DNA of 64,000 bases. It comes from Owenia fusiformis (taxonomy: Eukaryota > Annelida > Polychaeta > Sabellida > Oweniidae). Shown piece after piece: positions 13,001-28,000 of this stretch (its first letter is position 1; the number at the start of each line of letters is the position of its first letter). The notes under the pieces are model-generated. The model had not been told where the DNA came from. It saw only the letters and a program-made list of their open reading frames with translations, and ran no database searches. The stretch is from NCBI GenBank assembly GCA_903813345.2, contig CAIIXF020000004.1, positions 26,287,985-26,351,984 on the forward strand, given 5' to 3'. The position numbers and the translations under genes were made by a program.

Positions 13001-16000
13001 ATAATGAGGTACACATATTCGTATCATGTTATATTAAAAAAGAACATGAAATTATCCAGGACGTGTACGATTTACTAAGTGAGGATGCTATTTCATCATA
13101 TACAGTATTGGATATGTAGAAAATAAGATAGGACATGCCAAATAGAAAATAGGATAAATGGAGTATGGTTAAGATATGAAGAAAAGAAAATAGGATATTA
13201 AGAATATCACATGTTGATGTATATAATTTTGTCATATAGGAGGATACTGATACATCATTGGTGATATAAAGTTTGGATTTCAAAAACCATGTAGGATATT
13301 AGGAATAGAAAATGGGATATATAGAGTAGCATGTAAGGTCTTTAAAATACCACATGACCATGGGGATATGTACAGTATATTATGCATATCATCAATTAGT
13401 AAACAAAAAAACATTGTTGCATCTTTAATTGATATTTTTCTTCATAGTCGTAAAATTGTTTCTTAAATTGTCTCTGTTCTTTGGTGTTCCTTTAATTAAG
13501 GGCCAGCAATTTCATTTCTTCACAGGCATAAAACTGTGATTTAAACTATATAGTCCCTCTTCTTTAGTGCTCCTTTAAGTCAATTAAGTCAAGCAAGCTA
13601 ATTTGTGCTTTATTTTCTTCATCGACATAGTGGCATACATAAAATTTTGACTCTAAACTATACAGTCCCTCTTCTTTGGTGCTCCTTTAAGGCAAGCAAG
13701 CTAACTTGTGCTTCATTTTCTTCATAGGCATAAAATTGTGACTATAAACTATTTAGTCCTTCTTCTTTAGTGCTCCTTTAACACTGTTTAAGTCAAGTAA
13801 GCTAAATTGTGTTCCATTTTCCTCATAGGCATAAAATTTTGACTCTAAACTATACAGTCCCTCTTCTTTGGTACTCCTTTAAGGCAAGCAAGCTAAATTG
13901 TGCTTCATTTCTTCACAGGCATAAAATTGGAACTCTAAACTATATAGTCTCTCTTCTTTGGTGCTCCTTTAAGGCCAGCAAGCTAAATTGTGCTTAATTT
14001 TCTTCATAGGCTTCCTACCTTATGTTACATATTATCAGATAATGAGATGGTATATGTTATAATGGGAGTAAACTTTTGTTGCTCCTTTAATATAAGGCAA
14101 GCAAGCTAAATTGTGCTTCATTTTCTTCATAGGCTTTCTACCTTATGTTTCATATTATCAGATAATGAGATGGTATATGTTATAATGGAAGTAAGCTTTT
14201 GTTGCTCCTTTAATATAAGGCCAGCAAGCTAAATTGTGCTTCATTTTCTTCATAGGCTTCCTACCTTATGTTTCATATTATCAGATAATGGGATGGTATA
14301 TGTTATAATGGGAGTAAACTTTTGTTGCTCCTTTAATATAAGACCAGCAAGCTAAATTGTGCTTCATTTTCTTCATAGGCTTCCTACCTTATGCTACATA
14401 TTATCAAATAATGAGATGGTATATGTTATAATTGGAGTAAGCTTTTGTTGCTCCTTTAATATTAATATAAGGCAAGCAAGCTAAATTATGCTTCATTTTC
14501 TTCATAGGCTTCCTACCTTATGTTACATATTATCAGATAATGAGATGGTATATGTTATAATTGGAGTAAGCTTTTGTTGCTCCTTTAATATTAATATAAG
14601 GCAAGCAAGCTAAATTATGCTTCATTTTCTTCATAGGCTTCCTACCTTATGTTACATATTATCAAATAATGAGATGGTATATGTTATAATGGGAGTAAGC
14701 TTTTGTTGCTCCTTTAATATTAATATAAGACCAGCAAGCTAAATTGTGCTTCATTTTCTTCATAGGCTTCCTACCTTATGCTACATATTATCAAATAATG
14801 AGATGGTATATGTTATAATGGGAGTAAGCTTTTGTTGCTCCTTTAATATTAATATAAGGCCAGCAAGCTAAATTGTGCTTCATTTTCTTCATAGGCTTCC
14901 TACCTTATGTTTCACATTATCAGATAATGAGATGGTATATGTTATAATGGGAGTAAACTTTTGTTGCTCCTTTAATATAAGGCCAGCAAGCTAAATTGTG
15001 CTTCATTTTCTTCACAGGCCTCCTACCATATGTTGCATATTACCAGATAATGGGATGGTATACGTTATAACTGGAGTAAACTTTTGTTGCTCCTTTAATA
15101 TAAGGCCAGCATGCTAAATTGTGCTTCATTTTCTTCATAGGCTTCCTACCTTATGTTTCATATTATCAGATGAGATGGTATATGTTATAACTGGAGTAAA
15201 CTTTTGTTGCTCCTTTAATATAAGGCCAGCAAGCTAAATTGTGCTTAATTTTCTTCATAGGCTTCCTACCTTATATTTCATATTATCAGATAATGGTATT
15301 GTATATATTATAATGGGAGTAAGCTTTTGTTGCTCCTTTAATATAAGGACAGCAAGCTAAATTGTGCTTCATTTTCTTCATAGGCTTCCTACCTTATGTT
15401 TCATATTATCAGATGAGATGGTATATGTTATAACTGGAGTAAACTTTTGTTGCTCCTTTAATATAAGGCCAGCAAGCTAAATTGTGCTTAATTTTCTTCA
15501 TAGGCTTCCTACCTTATATTTCATATTATCAGATAATGGTATTGTATATATTATAATGGGAGTAAGCTTTTGTTGCTCCTTTAATATAAGGACAGCAAGC
15601 TAAATTGTGCTTCATTTTCTTCATAGGCTTCCTACCTTATGCTACATATTATCAGATAATGAGATGGTATATGTTATAATGGGAGTAAACTTTTGTTGCT
15701 CCTTTAATATAAGGACAGCAAGCTAAATTGTGCTTCATTTTCTTCATAGACCTCCTACCTTATGTTTCATATTATCAGATAATGAGATGGTATATGTTAT
15801 AGTGGGAGTAAGCTTTTGTTGCTCCTTTAATATAAGGCCAGCAAGCTAAATTGTGCTTCATTTTCTTCATAGGCTTCCTACCTTATGTTTCATATTATCA
15901 GATAATGAGATGGTATATGTTATAATTGGAGTAAGCTTTTGTTGCTCCTTTAATATTAATATAAGGCAAGCAAGCTAAATTATGCTTCATTTTCTTCATA

Positions 16001-19000
16001 GGCTTCCTACCTTATGTTACATATTATCAGATAATGAGATGGTATATGTTATAACTGGAGTAAACTTTTGTTGCTCCTTTAATATAAGGCCAGCAAGCTA
16101 AATTGTGCTTCATTTTCTTCATAGGCTTCCTACCTTATGCTACATATTATCAGATAATGAGATGGTATATGTTATAATGGGAGTAAGCTTTTGTTGCTCC
16201 TTTAATATAAGGCCAGCAAGCTAAATTGTGCTTCATTTTCTTCATAGGCTTCCTACCTTATGTTTCATATTATCAGATAATGAGATGGTATATGTTATAA
16301 TGGGAGTAAACTTTTGTTGCTCCTTTAATATAAGACCAGCAAGCTAAATTGTGCTTCATTTTCTTCATAGGCTTCCTACATTATGTTACATATTATCAGA
16401 TGAGATGGTATATGTTATAATGGGAGTAAACTTTTGTTGCTCCTTTAATATAAGACCAGCAAGCTAAATTGTGCTTCATTTTCTTCATAGGCTTCCTACA
16501 TTATGTTACATATTATCAGATGAGATGGTATATGTTATAATGGGAGTAAACTTTTGTTGCTCCTTTAATATAAGGCCAGCAAGCTAAATTGTGCTTCATT
16601 TTCTTCATAGGCTTCCTACCTTATGTAACATATTATCAGATGAGATGGTATATGTTATAACTGGAGTAAACTTTTGTTGCTCCTTTAATATAAGGCCAGC
16701 AAGCTAAATTGTGCTTTATTTTCTTCATAGGCCTCCTACCTTATGTTACATATATCAGATAATGAGATGGTATATGTTATAACTGGAGTAAACTTTTGTT
16801 GCTCCTTTAATATAAGGCAAGCAAGCTAAATTGTGCTTCATTTTCTTCATAGGCTTTCTACCTTATGTTGCATATTATCAGATGAGATGGTATATGTTAT
16901 AATGGGAGTAAACTTTTGTTGCTCCTTTAATATAAGGTCAGCAAGCTAAATTGTGCTTCATTTTCTTCATAGGCTTCCTACCTTATGTTTCACATTATCA
17001 GATAATGAGATGGTATATGTTATAATGGGAGTAAGCTTTTGTTGCTCCTTTAATATAAGGCCAGCAAGCTAAATTGTGCTTCATTTTCTTCATGGGCCTC
17101 CTACCTTATGTTTCACATTATCAGATAATGAGATGGTATATGTTATAACTGGAGTGAACTGCACCTTGAAGCATTTTGATATTTTTAGCCTTCATGAACA
17201 TGTTACACCATCCTTGTCCCTTCCAAATCATTTGCTTGGATTTTCCTGTTATCATAATAAGCCTTTCTGAATTCATAACTACTTACAAAGTTGCTTAGAA
17301 AGTTGGCCTGTTTTAAAGAATACCATCCTTCAAGATTGGTCCTTCACTGCTTTCATAGCAGATCATGTTTACAATGAGTTACTATTGGGCCAAGGATGAG
17401 TGGGCCTCAACTTAGGCATTCTTAAATGATACCAAAATTGGTTGGAATTTGCTACATCCTCATTATTTAGATCAATGTTTGGTTATATTATCCCTCTTAT
17501 ATTCTGTAACCTCTGTTAATACAATAGAGAGTATAAGAGGGAGGAGCGGGGGAGGGGGGGTTGACTAGCTCCCCGTGTATTTGGGTTCATTTCTAAAAGT
17601 TTGATGATTTTGCTTCTTTTAAAGTGAGCTTTAAGTTAAAATTACATGTTGTACAAAAGAACATGTACTGTCAATAAAGCTATAGGTGTTTTAGGGTTCT
17701 TATATCAATTAGGGTACAAGCATGATTTGGGTTTCTTCCATGTACAGATAGAAAACATAGTATCATACCATCAGGCTAGCAGCAGACAAGGTAGACTGAA
17801 TGAGTGATTCTGTAATTTCATGTTAATAGTTCCATATAGTAACTTGAGAAAATGTAGAACCAAGGCTAGAAACACTTAAAATATATGAAGCCTTTGGGAA
17901 CACCATCACAACAAACAAGAAATTTGAGATGAAACTTTTCAAACAAGGGAGAATCACCTGATTTCATGATGATACTCAAAGCCTCTACATAGCTAGCTTA
18001 GAGGCAGGCGAGGCTTTGCCTCAATAAAATTGTACAGAAAAATATTTTTAGATGATTTTTTGAATAATTCTGTGAAAATTTATCTCAGAGTAGCATAATA
18101 TCCTCTTTGGCCTCTATTTTGCCTCAGCTATTTCATTCTGCCTCACCTATTTCATTTTGCCCTAATTCTGGATACTAGCTGTGCCTATACTGATAAATAA
18201 TTCTCATACCACATTTAGGAATTCCCCTTGGAGCTTGACATAGAAACAGACTTTGATTTCTAAAAACCACATCACAACATTTGTGAAATCTGAGATGGCG
18301 TTTTAATACCAGAATATCATCTGACTTTCTACATGTACTACAGAATCTAGCCAAGTACAGAAAGCTCTGTCTAAATATATCATGATGGTCACATCGAATT
18401 TGCGCCTTTTCTCTCAAAATTGAAAATGAACTGCCTGCTTTTTGATGTTTGGACACACTTTTGAGTGTTGCGGTCTTCCGACACTGTAAAAATCCTTTGT
18501 GATTCCTCAAAATTTCTCTCTTTTCACATATTGAAAATGTGACCATCGTGGCATTTTTAACAGGGGTACTACTTTTACAGAGAGCAGTTGGGAAACTTAT
18601 TTCTCGTGATATATGCATGGATGTATACCTGCGAGTTATCCTGAAAAAACAAACTAAAAGGAAATTCCATGAACAGTGCAAATAATTGAAATTAGTCCAG
18701 CAGGATAGACATAGTAGGTGGATTGTCGAATATAATTTAGATATATTTACAATGTCTCTCTGTGACTCAAACCTCAGATTTGACACCACGCCATCGAAAC
18801 CTTTGGATTATTTACTGAATTACTGAGCAATGAAAGTTACTGAACAAAAAGTCTTGGTGATCATCATTGAAGAGATTGATCATCATTGAAAAGATTGATC
18901 ATCATTGAAAAGATTGATCATCATTGATTAAATGGATCATCATAAGCATAAAACATCAGGAGTATGAAACAATTATGTGACTAGATATTAGGATTATCTA

Positions 19001-22000
19001 ACTTGGCCTATAGGATATGAATTTTACCTCAATGTGGATATCATATACTCACTATATATAGGATATAGAGAAATGATCAGTCAAATACCTCAAATGAGTC
19101 TGCTCATATATCTGGATAATATTCTAGTCATGTGAGATTCAATCTGTATGATATTATTATTATCACCCCAGGATATTATTAAATACTGTATGCTACTTCA
19201 TAAATACAATGTGGATTTTTCGAAAGTGCAATATTTATTTGATATCACTCTTATGACCAGTTGGAACAGAAAACATTTTACTGCTGTTATACCACCGATA
19301 TACAGCATTTGTTATAAGGATATATAACAGCTGTTAAGGGTTATAGCAGTTGTTATTGGGATATATTGCAGTTATAAGGTTATAAGGATATATGGCTGAT
19401 GTTATATCTACTGGATACACAAGTGATATTCACTGGATATTTTATTGATATTTACTCTCAAGGACACCCCAGGATATAACATGAAATAACTTAGTAAATA
19501 CATTTAATGCATGGGATATTTACTCACCTGATATCCACTGGATATACCACACTAGACGTATTTACTGAATATGATATCCACTTTATCTTTGATATCCTAT
19601 GAGGCATCACAGTTTTTGAAAAAGTTGGATATCTGCTGTAATTGATATTATCAGATTATCAGTACACTCTAAAAACATCATACCGTAGCGGAATTGAACC
19701 TGTTTGAACTTACTGAGTGATATTATGCAGTATCACCCTTGTGATATTCTATAATACTCGTATATGGATGTAACCTTGAAATAGTTAACCATATAGAACA
19801 GTATCTGAAACCGCAGCTACAGAATTACAATTGACAAGGGATATGTGTACTCTAGCAGAGTGTTGTAATCGGGGATATTTACAACCACACGTTTCGTGAG
19901 ATAAAAAAAATCGTAAAATTCTTTGTGATTGGTCAGTTAAACAGGACCGATGGTTCAGAGTACAAGAATGCAACCCAGTCATGCCACCTATAAAAAGGTA
20001 TATACTCAGACGACGTTATACTACTCGTCAAAAGTAGATCTCCGTTGGGCACGGAGTATCCACAGCTGTGATTGGTGCTCTGTTGCTAGGCACCAAGGGA
20101 TACGATGCGGGGCGATACATTACGGAAAATGTCAACCAGTGACTTTGCCAAAATTTTTGCAACCTCCCGTTGATAAAGCACTCCCGAAAAGTCCACGATC
20201 CCATAGCCCACATAGTCATCATGGAACTGGGCATGCCCAACACGGGACCGGGCACGCCCAACATGGGTCTGGGCATGCCCAAGTGTTGTCACATACGCTA
20301 CATGTATCCCATACACCACCTGGGGCTAAGCTACCAATACATTATGAGGCATTTGTACCAGTCAGGAAAGCATTTATAAAGAAACAGGTAATGTCCAAGT
20401 ATATATTGCATGGGTTCTTTGTATTACAGTATAAATTTCTCAAAACTTAGTCTAGTTAGGTTAATTCCACTTGCTCAGGATCCCACAATGGGGTGATTCC
20501 CGGAGAGTTAATATGTTAGAAATTCATGAAACTGCATGCATTCAGAGATAGTATGGGCACACCCCGAATCTACTGCCAAAAGTGGTGACATATCAGCCCC
20601 GTAGCCAGGATTTGCCAAGGGGGGTTCACTTGTGACAATTTTGGCCCATAAATGGCCAAAATCACCTAAAAAGTGCTCAGAATGGTGAAAAACTGTATGA
20701 TTTTGAAAGATTTTTTGGCCAGATACATCGAACCCCCCCCCCCCTGGCTATGGGCGTGCATATTATGATCTCCGTTTTTTGTATTAGATAATCAATTTAT
20801 AAACTGAATAGTATGTTTCAAAAAAGATAGATAACAATTGCTTCACTGAATCTTCTGTTCAAGTTTAGGGGAACTCACTATACACTTACTAACTGATACT
20901 CGTAACTAGGTAATGATAATAAGTCAATGTGTCCCATAATTCACTAAATGTCTTTAACCAGGTGTTCCCTTTAAATCACAGGAAGCAATTTATTTTTTCC
21001 ATGAAATTAATTGGAAGTGTGTCCCATCATTCTTGATTATCAGGCACTCTGTTAACTATATATTTTGTAGGGACCAAAAAGGAGGATTGACTCCCAGCAT
21101 TCATTTGTGGTCTTTTGACTTAGCATTGACCAATTTGGTAATTATATTCAGGGTTTTCATTAGAATTTCTCGCAACAGGCTAAAATTATTACCAAAGTTG
21201 TCAAAAATACAATCATAAATGAATGATGGGAGCCAGTTCTAGGGCTAAGGGACTACATACTTGAAAGTCTAAATTAGAATTAAAAAATAATGAAAATGCT
21301 CAAAGAAACTAAAAGATCATTGCCGTAAAATATTATGAACCATCATATAAGCAATGTTTTATGTCACCGCCACAATTGGTGACATTTTGTTATAGTCTCC
21401 AACTTTTTTTGTGGACAGTGTTCAGCAGTTGGTGTTTGGTAGTCAGTGGTTGGTGTTTGGTGGTCAGTATCTGTAACAAATAGTAGATGGTGGCATTTTG
21501 CATGTCAATGCTTTGTATTAAATTCTAAAAGGGAGGGGGAGAAAGAGGATTTACTGGGAATCAAGTATGGTATTCACCCTTCGTGTACTTAATCATATAA
21601 GTACAACTCTAAAATCACTAACTTCAATGAATTACACCTTTAATGATAGCCTTTATTGAAATACATGACCCATGTAAAAAATTTAACATTCGTTTACATG
21701 AAGATATCTTAGTATCAAAATATTGTCAAAAATGTGTCATATAGTTAGACATAATAAACAACAGGGTCACTGTGACCCTAGCTGTAAGGGGAAATATTTC
21801 TATCATAAACAAAGAGAGTATGTTGTATTTGGAGCTCTACAACTGTTGGTTTTTAAGCAAGCATGGATTGTGTATAGCGGGGAGGGGGGGGGGGTAAGAG
21901 GGCTGATGATGGTCAGGGGTCCAGGGGTGGCAATAGACAATGGATAGGGCAAAATATTATTTTTAAAAATCTGTAAGTGCTGGTTCTTTTTCAAAGATGT

Positions 22001-25000
22001 GTTGACGCATGTCACTTTACAATTATTTTGTAAATGATATTTGTATTGTGTTATCATTCTTTGTGCTACCTCTTAGATTTATTTCTCTACTTTGAAACTT
22101 TCTCTTGTTTTTTCATTTTCCCAATTTGGTACCCTGACACTTTAGAGAACTGTACAAAATTCATATGTCTAAAAGGTTTACTCATTTTGACATTTTTCTA
22201 AGAATTAAAAGGAAGGGGTTGTTTATCGGATGTTAAATTATTTTTTGGCACACTATATTGACTGAGTTTACACCATTTGGTACCCTCAGATTTTAGAGAA
22301 CTGTACAATTCATAGCTCTAAAAGGTTTTCTCATTTTGATGCCATAATACTTTTACTAAGAATTAAAAAGGAAGGGGTTGTTTCTCATATGTTATATTAT
22401 TTTTCTGGCACACTATATTGACTGAGTTTACACCATTTGGTACCCTCAGATTTTAGAGAACTGTACAATTCATATCTCTAAAAGGTTTTCTCATTTTGAC
22501 GCCATAATACTTTTACTAAGAATTAAAAAGGAAGGGGTTGTTTCTCGGATGTTATATTATTTTATTATTCTTCTGGCACAGTAGGGACAGTTTACACCAT
22601 TGTGTTATTTTTGGCAATTCGTTGTGTTTCACTCATCTTTTATATGAACTCTGTATGTTGGAGGGTTGGAGAAGTATGAGGTGGGAGCAGGGAGAGAAGA
22701 AAGGGAGATTTGAGAGTAAGAGGGATTATGAGAAAGGGAGAAAAGAGAAAAAGGGGATTGTGAAAAAGAGAGAAGGGAGAGAAAGGGGGTTGTTAAATGG
22801 GAGAAGGGAGAGAAAGGTGGTTGTTAAATGGGAGAAGGGAGAGAATTGGGATTTTGAAAAGGGAGAAGGAAGAGAAAGGGGATTCTGAAAAGAGAAAAGG
22901 GAGAGAAAGGGGATTCTGAAAAGGGAGAAGGGAGAGAATTGGGATTTTGAAAAGGGCAAAGGAAGAGAAAGGGGATTCTGAAAAGGGAGAATGGAGAGAA
23001 AGGGGATTCTGAAAGGGAGAAGGGAGAGAAAGGGGGTTGTTAAATGGGAGAAGGGAGAGAATTGGAATTTTGAAAAGGGCAAAGGAAGAGAAAGGGGATT
23101 CTGAAAAGGGAGAATGGAGAGAAAGGGGATTCTGAAAGGGAGAAGGGAGAGAAAGGGAATTCTGAAAAGGAAGAAGGGAGAGAAAGGGGGTTGTTAAATG
23201 GGAGAAGGGAGAGAATTGGAATTTTGAAAAGGGAGAAGGAAGAGAAAGGAGATTCTGAAAAGGGAGAAGGGTGAGAAAGGGGATTCTGAAAAGGGAGAAG
23301 GCAGAGAAAGGGGAATTGTGAGAAAGGGAGTAAGAGAGGAAATTAGTGAGAATTGAAAGACATGAGAGAAAAGAAAACCAGAGAGCGATTCAGAAAGTAG
23401 AAAGTTGACTCATGCTAAACCTTATCCCTGTATGTAACATAGCACAGAGTTCATGTTTTCACTGCTAAATAAAGTGGAAAAGATAAGATAAAGTGAGGAA
23501 CAATCAGTTAAATCCACAGCTGGGAAGGTACTAGGCCTAAAGGATGTTCATCTTAGCACAGTTAAATCCACAGCTGGGAAGGTACTAGGCCTAAAGGATG
23601 TTCATCTTAGCACTGTTCAACATGTTGATATTACAGTAAAACAAAAAATTAAAATGTTCTTCAAAAATGATATAATCCTAACATAATCTTAACATTTTTA
23701 AATGAAGCAGGGAAGGTACTAGGCCTAAAGGATGTTCATCTTAGCACAGTTCAACATGTTGATATTACAGTAAAACAAAAAATTAAAATGTTATTCAAAA
23801 ATTATATAATATTAACATAATCTTAACACACAAAAATCTTGATATAATAGAAGTGTTATGTATATATATATTGTTAGTTAACTCTCTGTGAATTAGAGAG
23901 AAATAAATATATACAATACAATATAATACAATACAACAATACATTACAATATAATAATTCAAGATAACAATAAAATGCAATACAATATAATTCAATACAT
24001 TACAATACAATACAATAACAAGAGTTTAAAGCAGGATAGAGCAAGATGGGTCTAATGCAAAATTGTTGAAGCAGAGAAACAGAGTATAAATGGTGAAATA
24101 ACCTAGATAGTATATATAGGCCAGAAAGAAGGAAATATTGACTCCAGTACTACTACAGAGCACAGACCTAGTAAATTAGAAACATCAGTTTCAAAATCAT
24201 TGGCTTCTATTTCAGTACAGGATGTTCTTAATTAACTTATGTTGGCTAGGTATCTATAAATAAAACACCCCCCTTCTTCCCTTATTTTAACCCTGTCAAA
24301 AGGTTTTTTCAGTGATCACAGAAATAAAGCAAATAATGAAATATTGAGATATTTTGACCAAAAAGGTAAAATTATAACTCCACATCCTTATAGAAAAAGT
24401 CAATGTTCAGGTTGAAAATGTTGTTTACAAAGAATATCCCCCCAGTACCCCGCCCTCCAGTATCTCCCTCTTGCTTGACTTTTAAAATAAGGGAGGAGGG
24501 GACAAGCGACATAATGTTACAAAAATGAACAGGAGAACTCTCATGTTTTTTTATATTCTCAATTTCTTCCTCCAGGTATATAATCAGTGATCTCCCCAGC
24601 ATTAAAGCAAGTTGGTGCAGCACCCACCTGAGATTTTGAAAATAGGCTTGCACCCACCTGAAAATCCATTCGCACCCACTTGAAAATGAGAAAAACCATG
24701 AAAAATTGGCACCTTTTTACCAATTTCAGTGTGAATTGTGAAAATGAGAATTTTGCACCCACTTGAGAAAAAATCACTGGGAAGATCATGATAATGATGA
24801 AAGCCTTAATTACATTACAGAAATAGGAGGAAATACCCAGAAATCATAGATGAACTTATTTTCACAAAGAAGATATGTTTAACTTTGAATTCTGGGTAAT
24901 GTCCTCATCTTCATTAAAGTGCCCGATAAAGTATAAAATGCGCATGCGTCCAGGTGTTGATAAACTATAAATAGCGAAAATCCAGGGTTTGTCACCACAA

Positions 25001-28000
25001 GGTAAGCCAGGACGTGTTGAGAGAACAGCTAGTGTTGATATTGAATTTATATGTAGCCAGATAAGTTTCCTTATTGAAATTACATATGGTTATTAGCAAT
25101 ACTTTGTAGGTGCTAAATAATAAAAATTTAGAGTATATATGAGAGAAATTGGTCATTTCGAACCCGTTGAAAAGTTTGTGGCTCTCGGCTACACCGGGGA
25201 ATTTACTTCCATGAGTACACACATAAATGTGGGGTTCCCCAAGAGGTACGCGACAAGGTGACCTGGCATCAAATGTGCGACTAAATGCTACTATCGAGAA
25301 GATAAATAACGAATACGACAATAAGTTATTGCATGTGACAATTCCGAGCCTTCATTTCACTGAAGTATTTTGAAGTGAAAATAGGATTTTTGTTTTGATA
25401 CATGGATTCAGATGAACGTAACTTTATTCTGACAACTAATCAAAACTGAACAAAATTGATTGTACGTAACAGACAATTTATTGTTTTACAATGTTTTGAT
25501 TGGCTAAACGAATGAAACCAACAAATTATGACATGTAAAATGACAATTTTGAAATGTAAAATTTAAAAGTGACAAACACAACCTCCCTATCCACTCTTTG
25601 GGAGCCCTAGTAAATTAGTAATATGTACATGCAGCAGTGGTAGTGTGCAGCTTATTATCACACTACGCTTTGTATTGTAAAGCCTGTTGTTTGTAATAAC
25701 ACTGTTCACTCAACGTATGTTTTGTGTGTGGGCAGTCAACGATAATCATTGTTTTATCCCGGTTATATGACCTCGGCAATTATAACAAAACCGTACTAAA
25801 CGAAAAAAACGCAAATAAGAGAAAGCTTTCACACACATATAAAAAATGAACTAGTCTAATCCGCCAGTATAAACTCTGTGCTATACGTAGCAGGGTCAGG
25901 CGCACACTTTAAAGATAAGGTCAGCCATATGTTTAGTCTTAATTAACGTTTAGCCTTTAACCTTAGAAAGTAATTAATTCTCCATAATGGGAAAGTGTAT
26001 TCCTATACATGTCTATAATTAATGTACCCTACATGGGGAGAATTTGAATGGGATCTTCATAATAGCTATGATAACAGTCAGTTCAAAATATATGTTTTTT
26101 TCATGATCTCATGAATGTTATGAAGGATTACAAAAAGTTTTTTTTATTAAGGTTTCATCCTCCTTCATCTTATAATGGTTTCATTGAATTGAATTTTTAA
26201 TCATCAAAAATTCATTCTCAATTAATCAGGATTCTCAATTAAAAGGAAGATTCGTTGATTTTATTCTTAGCTTAACCTAACCTATTTTATTTTGATTTAC
26301 TTTTCACCATTAAGGAGGCAACCAGTTAGCACATTTGTTCATTTGTATGTATAACTCACTCAATTAATTTAATTAATTTGATTTATGTTCATTCCAAAAC
26401 GCTAGCCTGTAATGCACATTGCGCAAGGCATTGACCTATGTAACTTTTTACTGTAATATAATTGAAATAATTATATAATGAAATTAAAATAATGGTTTCA
26501 TTAGAATCAGGTAACTGTTGACTCTCTCTGATTATTTTTCCCAAAATTGCCTACTCCCTGTTTCGTAAGGAATTTGCAACATTTTCAATTCTAAAATGAT
26601 ATTTTACAATAGTGTTGCATCTATTGTTTCCATTCACTTTGCCCATTGCCAGAATCCTTTTAGACCGAGAAACGATTTAGACTGTGTAAAAGAGCATAGA
26701 CCCGGATACCCCTTAGACTTTACTTACATTAAAGTGACATCCTACATTAATTTAAAAGTGGCCTTTGTAATCAAACATCAATAACAAAACATAAAATACC
26801 CTTGACCCTCTATTATAACAGAATATATTATGATATAATATATTTATCATTTTCAAAGTAAAAAACAGCGCTGTACAGCGCTGTACAGTACTGTTTTTAC
26901 AGCGCTGTACAGTACTGTTTTAAACAGCGCTGTACAGTACTGTTTTTACAGCGCTGTACAGTACTGTTTTGGAAAACAGCGCTGTACAGTACTGTTTCAA
27001 AAACAGCACTGTACAGTACAGTTTGAGATTGGCTGTGTAGAATGAAGATGCTTTATCCCAGCCCTAATCTCTTAAAAATACATCTTTTATTGAAATGTTG
27101 AGTCAACCCCTTACTATATTTATAGACCCATCATCTCTCTACAGATTTCTGTTGGATATAAAAGGCCTCCTCTTGTATATAACATCATATTTTTTACATA
27201 TTTTCTCTACTGAAAGAATGAATTATACAATTTTTGAGATTTTTGAACAATTTAGTGCACTTCTCTTACACAGATTACCCAAATTTTTTTCTTTCAATTT
27301 TTGATTTTGATGTTTGAGATATTTTATTTGGGGGTAAGAGTTCTTACTTTTAAAGTATCCTTGATTCCATACTAATGCTCCATACATCAGATTCCCATTA
27401 AAGTAATTAAACGTTATTAATTTTGAGTAATTAATTGACTTATTTTTTGAGAAATCAATTTGCTCTAAGAAGTAGGATCATATCCAAGGAATACATTTAA
27501 TATATGTCTATTAGGGTTAAATCAAAATCAAATGTAAGTTTGAAGATAAATGTCAACTTGAAATTCAGATTTTCAACTAAAAGTTCAGAAAACTTTTAAA
27601 TTGTCCACTCTCCCAACTCAAATCGACCACTTTCTGTTTTCCATTAACAATATTTCGACAAATGAAAACAGCCTTGGCACCCTATTGGCTGATCAAACTA
27701 TGTATAATGTGTGTAACTATTTTTTAGGTGTTGGGAAGATGTATTTTACACCTGGCTTCTACTCTTGCTTTATGTTAGAGAAAACAGGTTTTTGTCATCA
27801 AAATATCATATTTTTCATAATTTTCAAAATTTCAGGAAAACCTGAGATATTGTGTGCCAAGGTCTGATTAGCTCTGGGCATGCTGGGTAAATTACATTGC
27901 GACCATTTTTAACTCTCCAAAGTCTTGTTATTGATAGAAAATATCATAATTGTTTGTTTGTTCTTTTTTGCAGATAACGAAAGAATCAAAAGATACATTC

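Noticed and set aside
17076-17270. 64-codon frame at the end of the 123-bp satellite as a real exon
   Set aside because: The acceptor AG of this last unit is changed (CATGG), no donor is convincing and the product is not recognised. It is kept only as a possible seed of the array.
22538-23082. Open frames of 116 and 118 codons over the purine-rich array
   Set aside because: Low-complexity translation of the minisatellite with no family resemblance.
24559-24789. Frames encoding [13 protein letters not shown]-like peptides at 24559 and 29495
   Set aside because: They are translations of the CAGTGATCTCC-type MITE, present in both copies because the element is.
24992-25321. 109-codon - strand frame with an ARSPC motif also found in a frame at 59711
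   Set aside because: The shared part is a short dispersed DNA repeat with different surroundings; no protein family was recognised.
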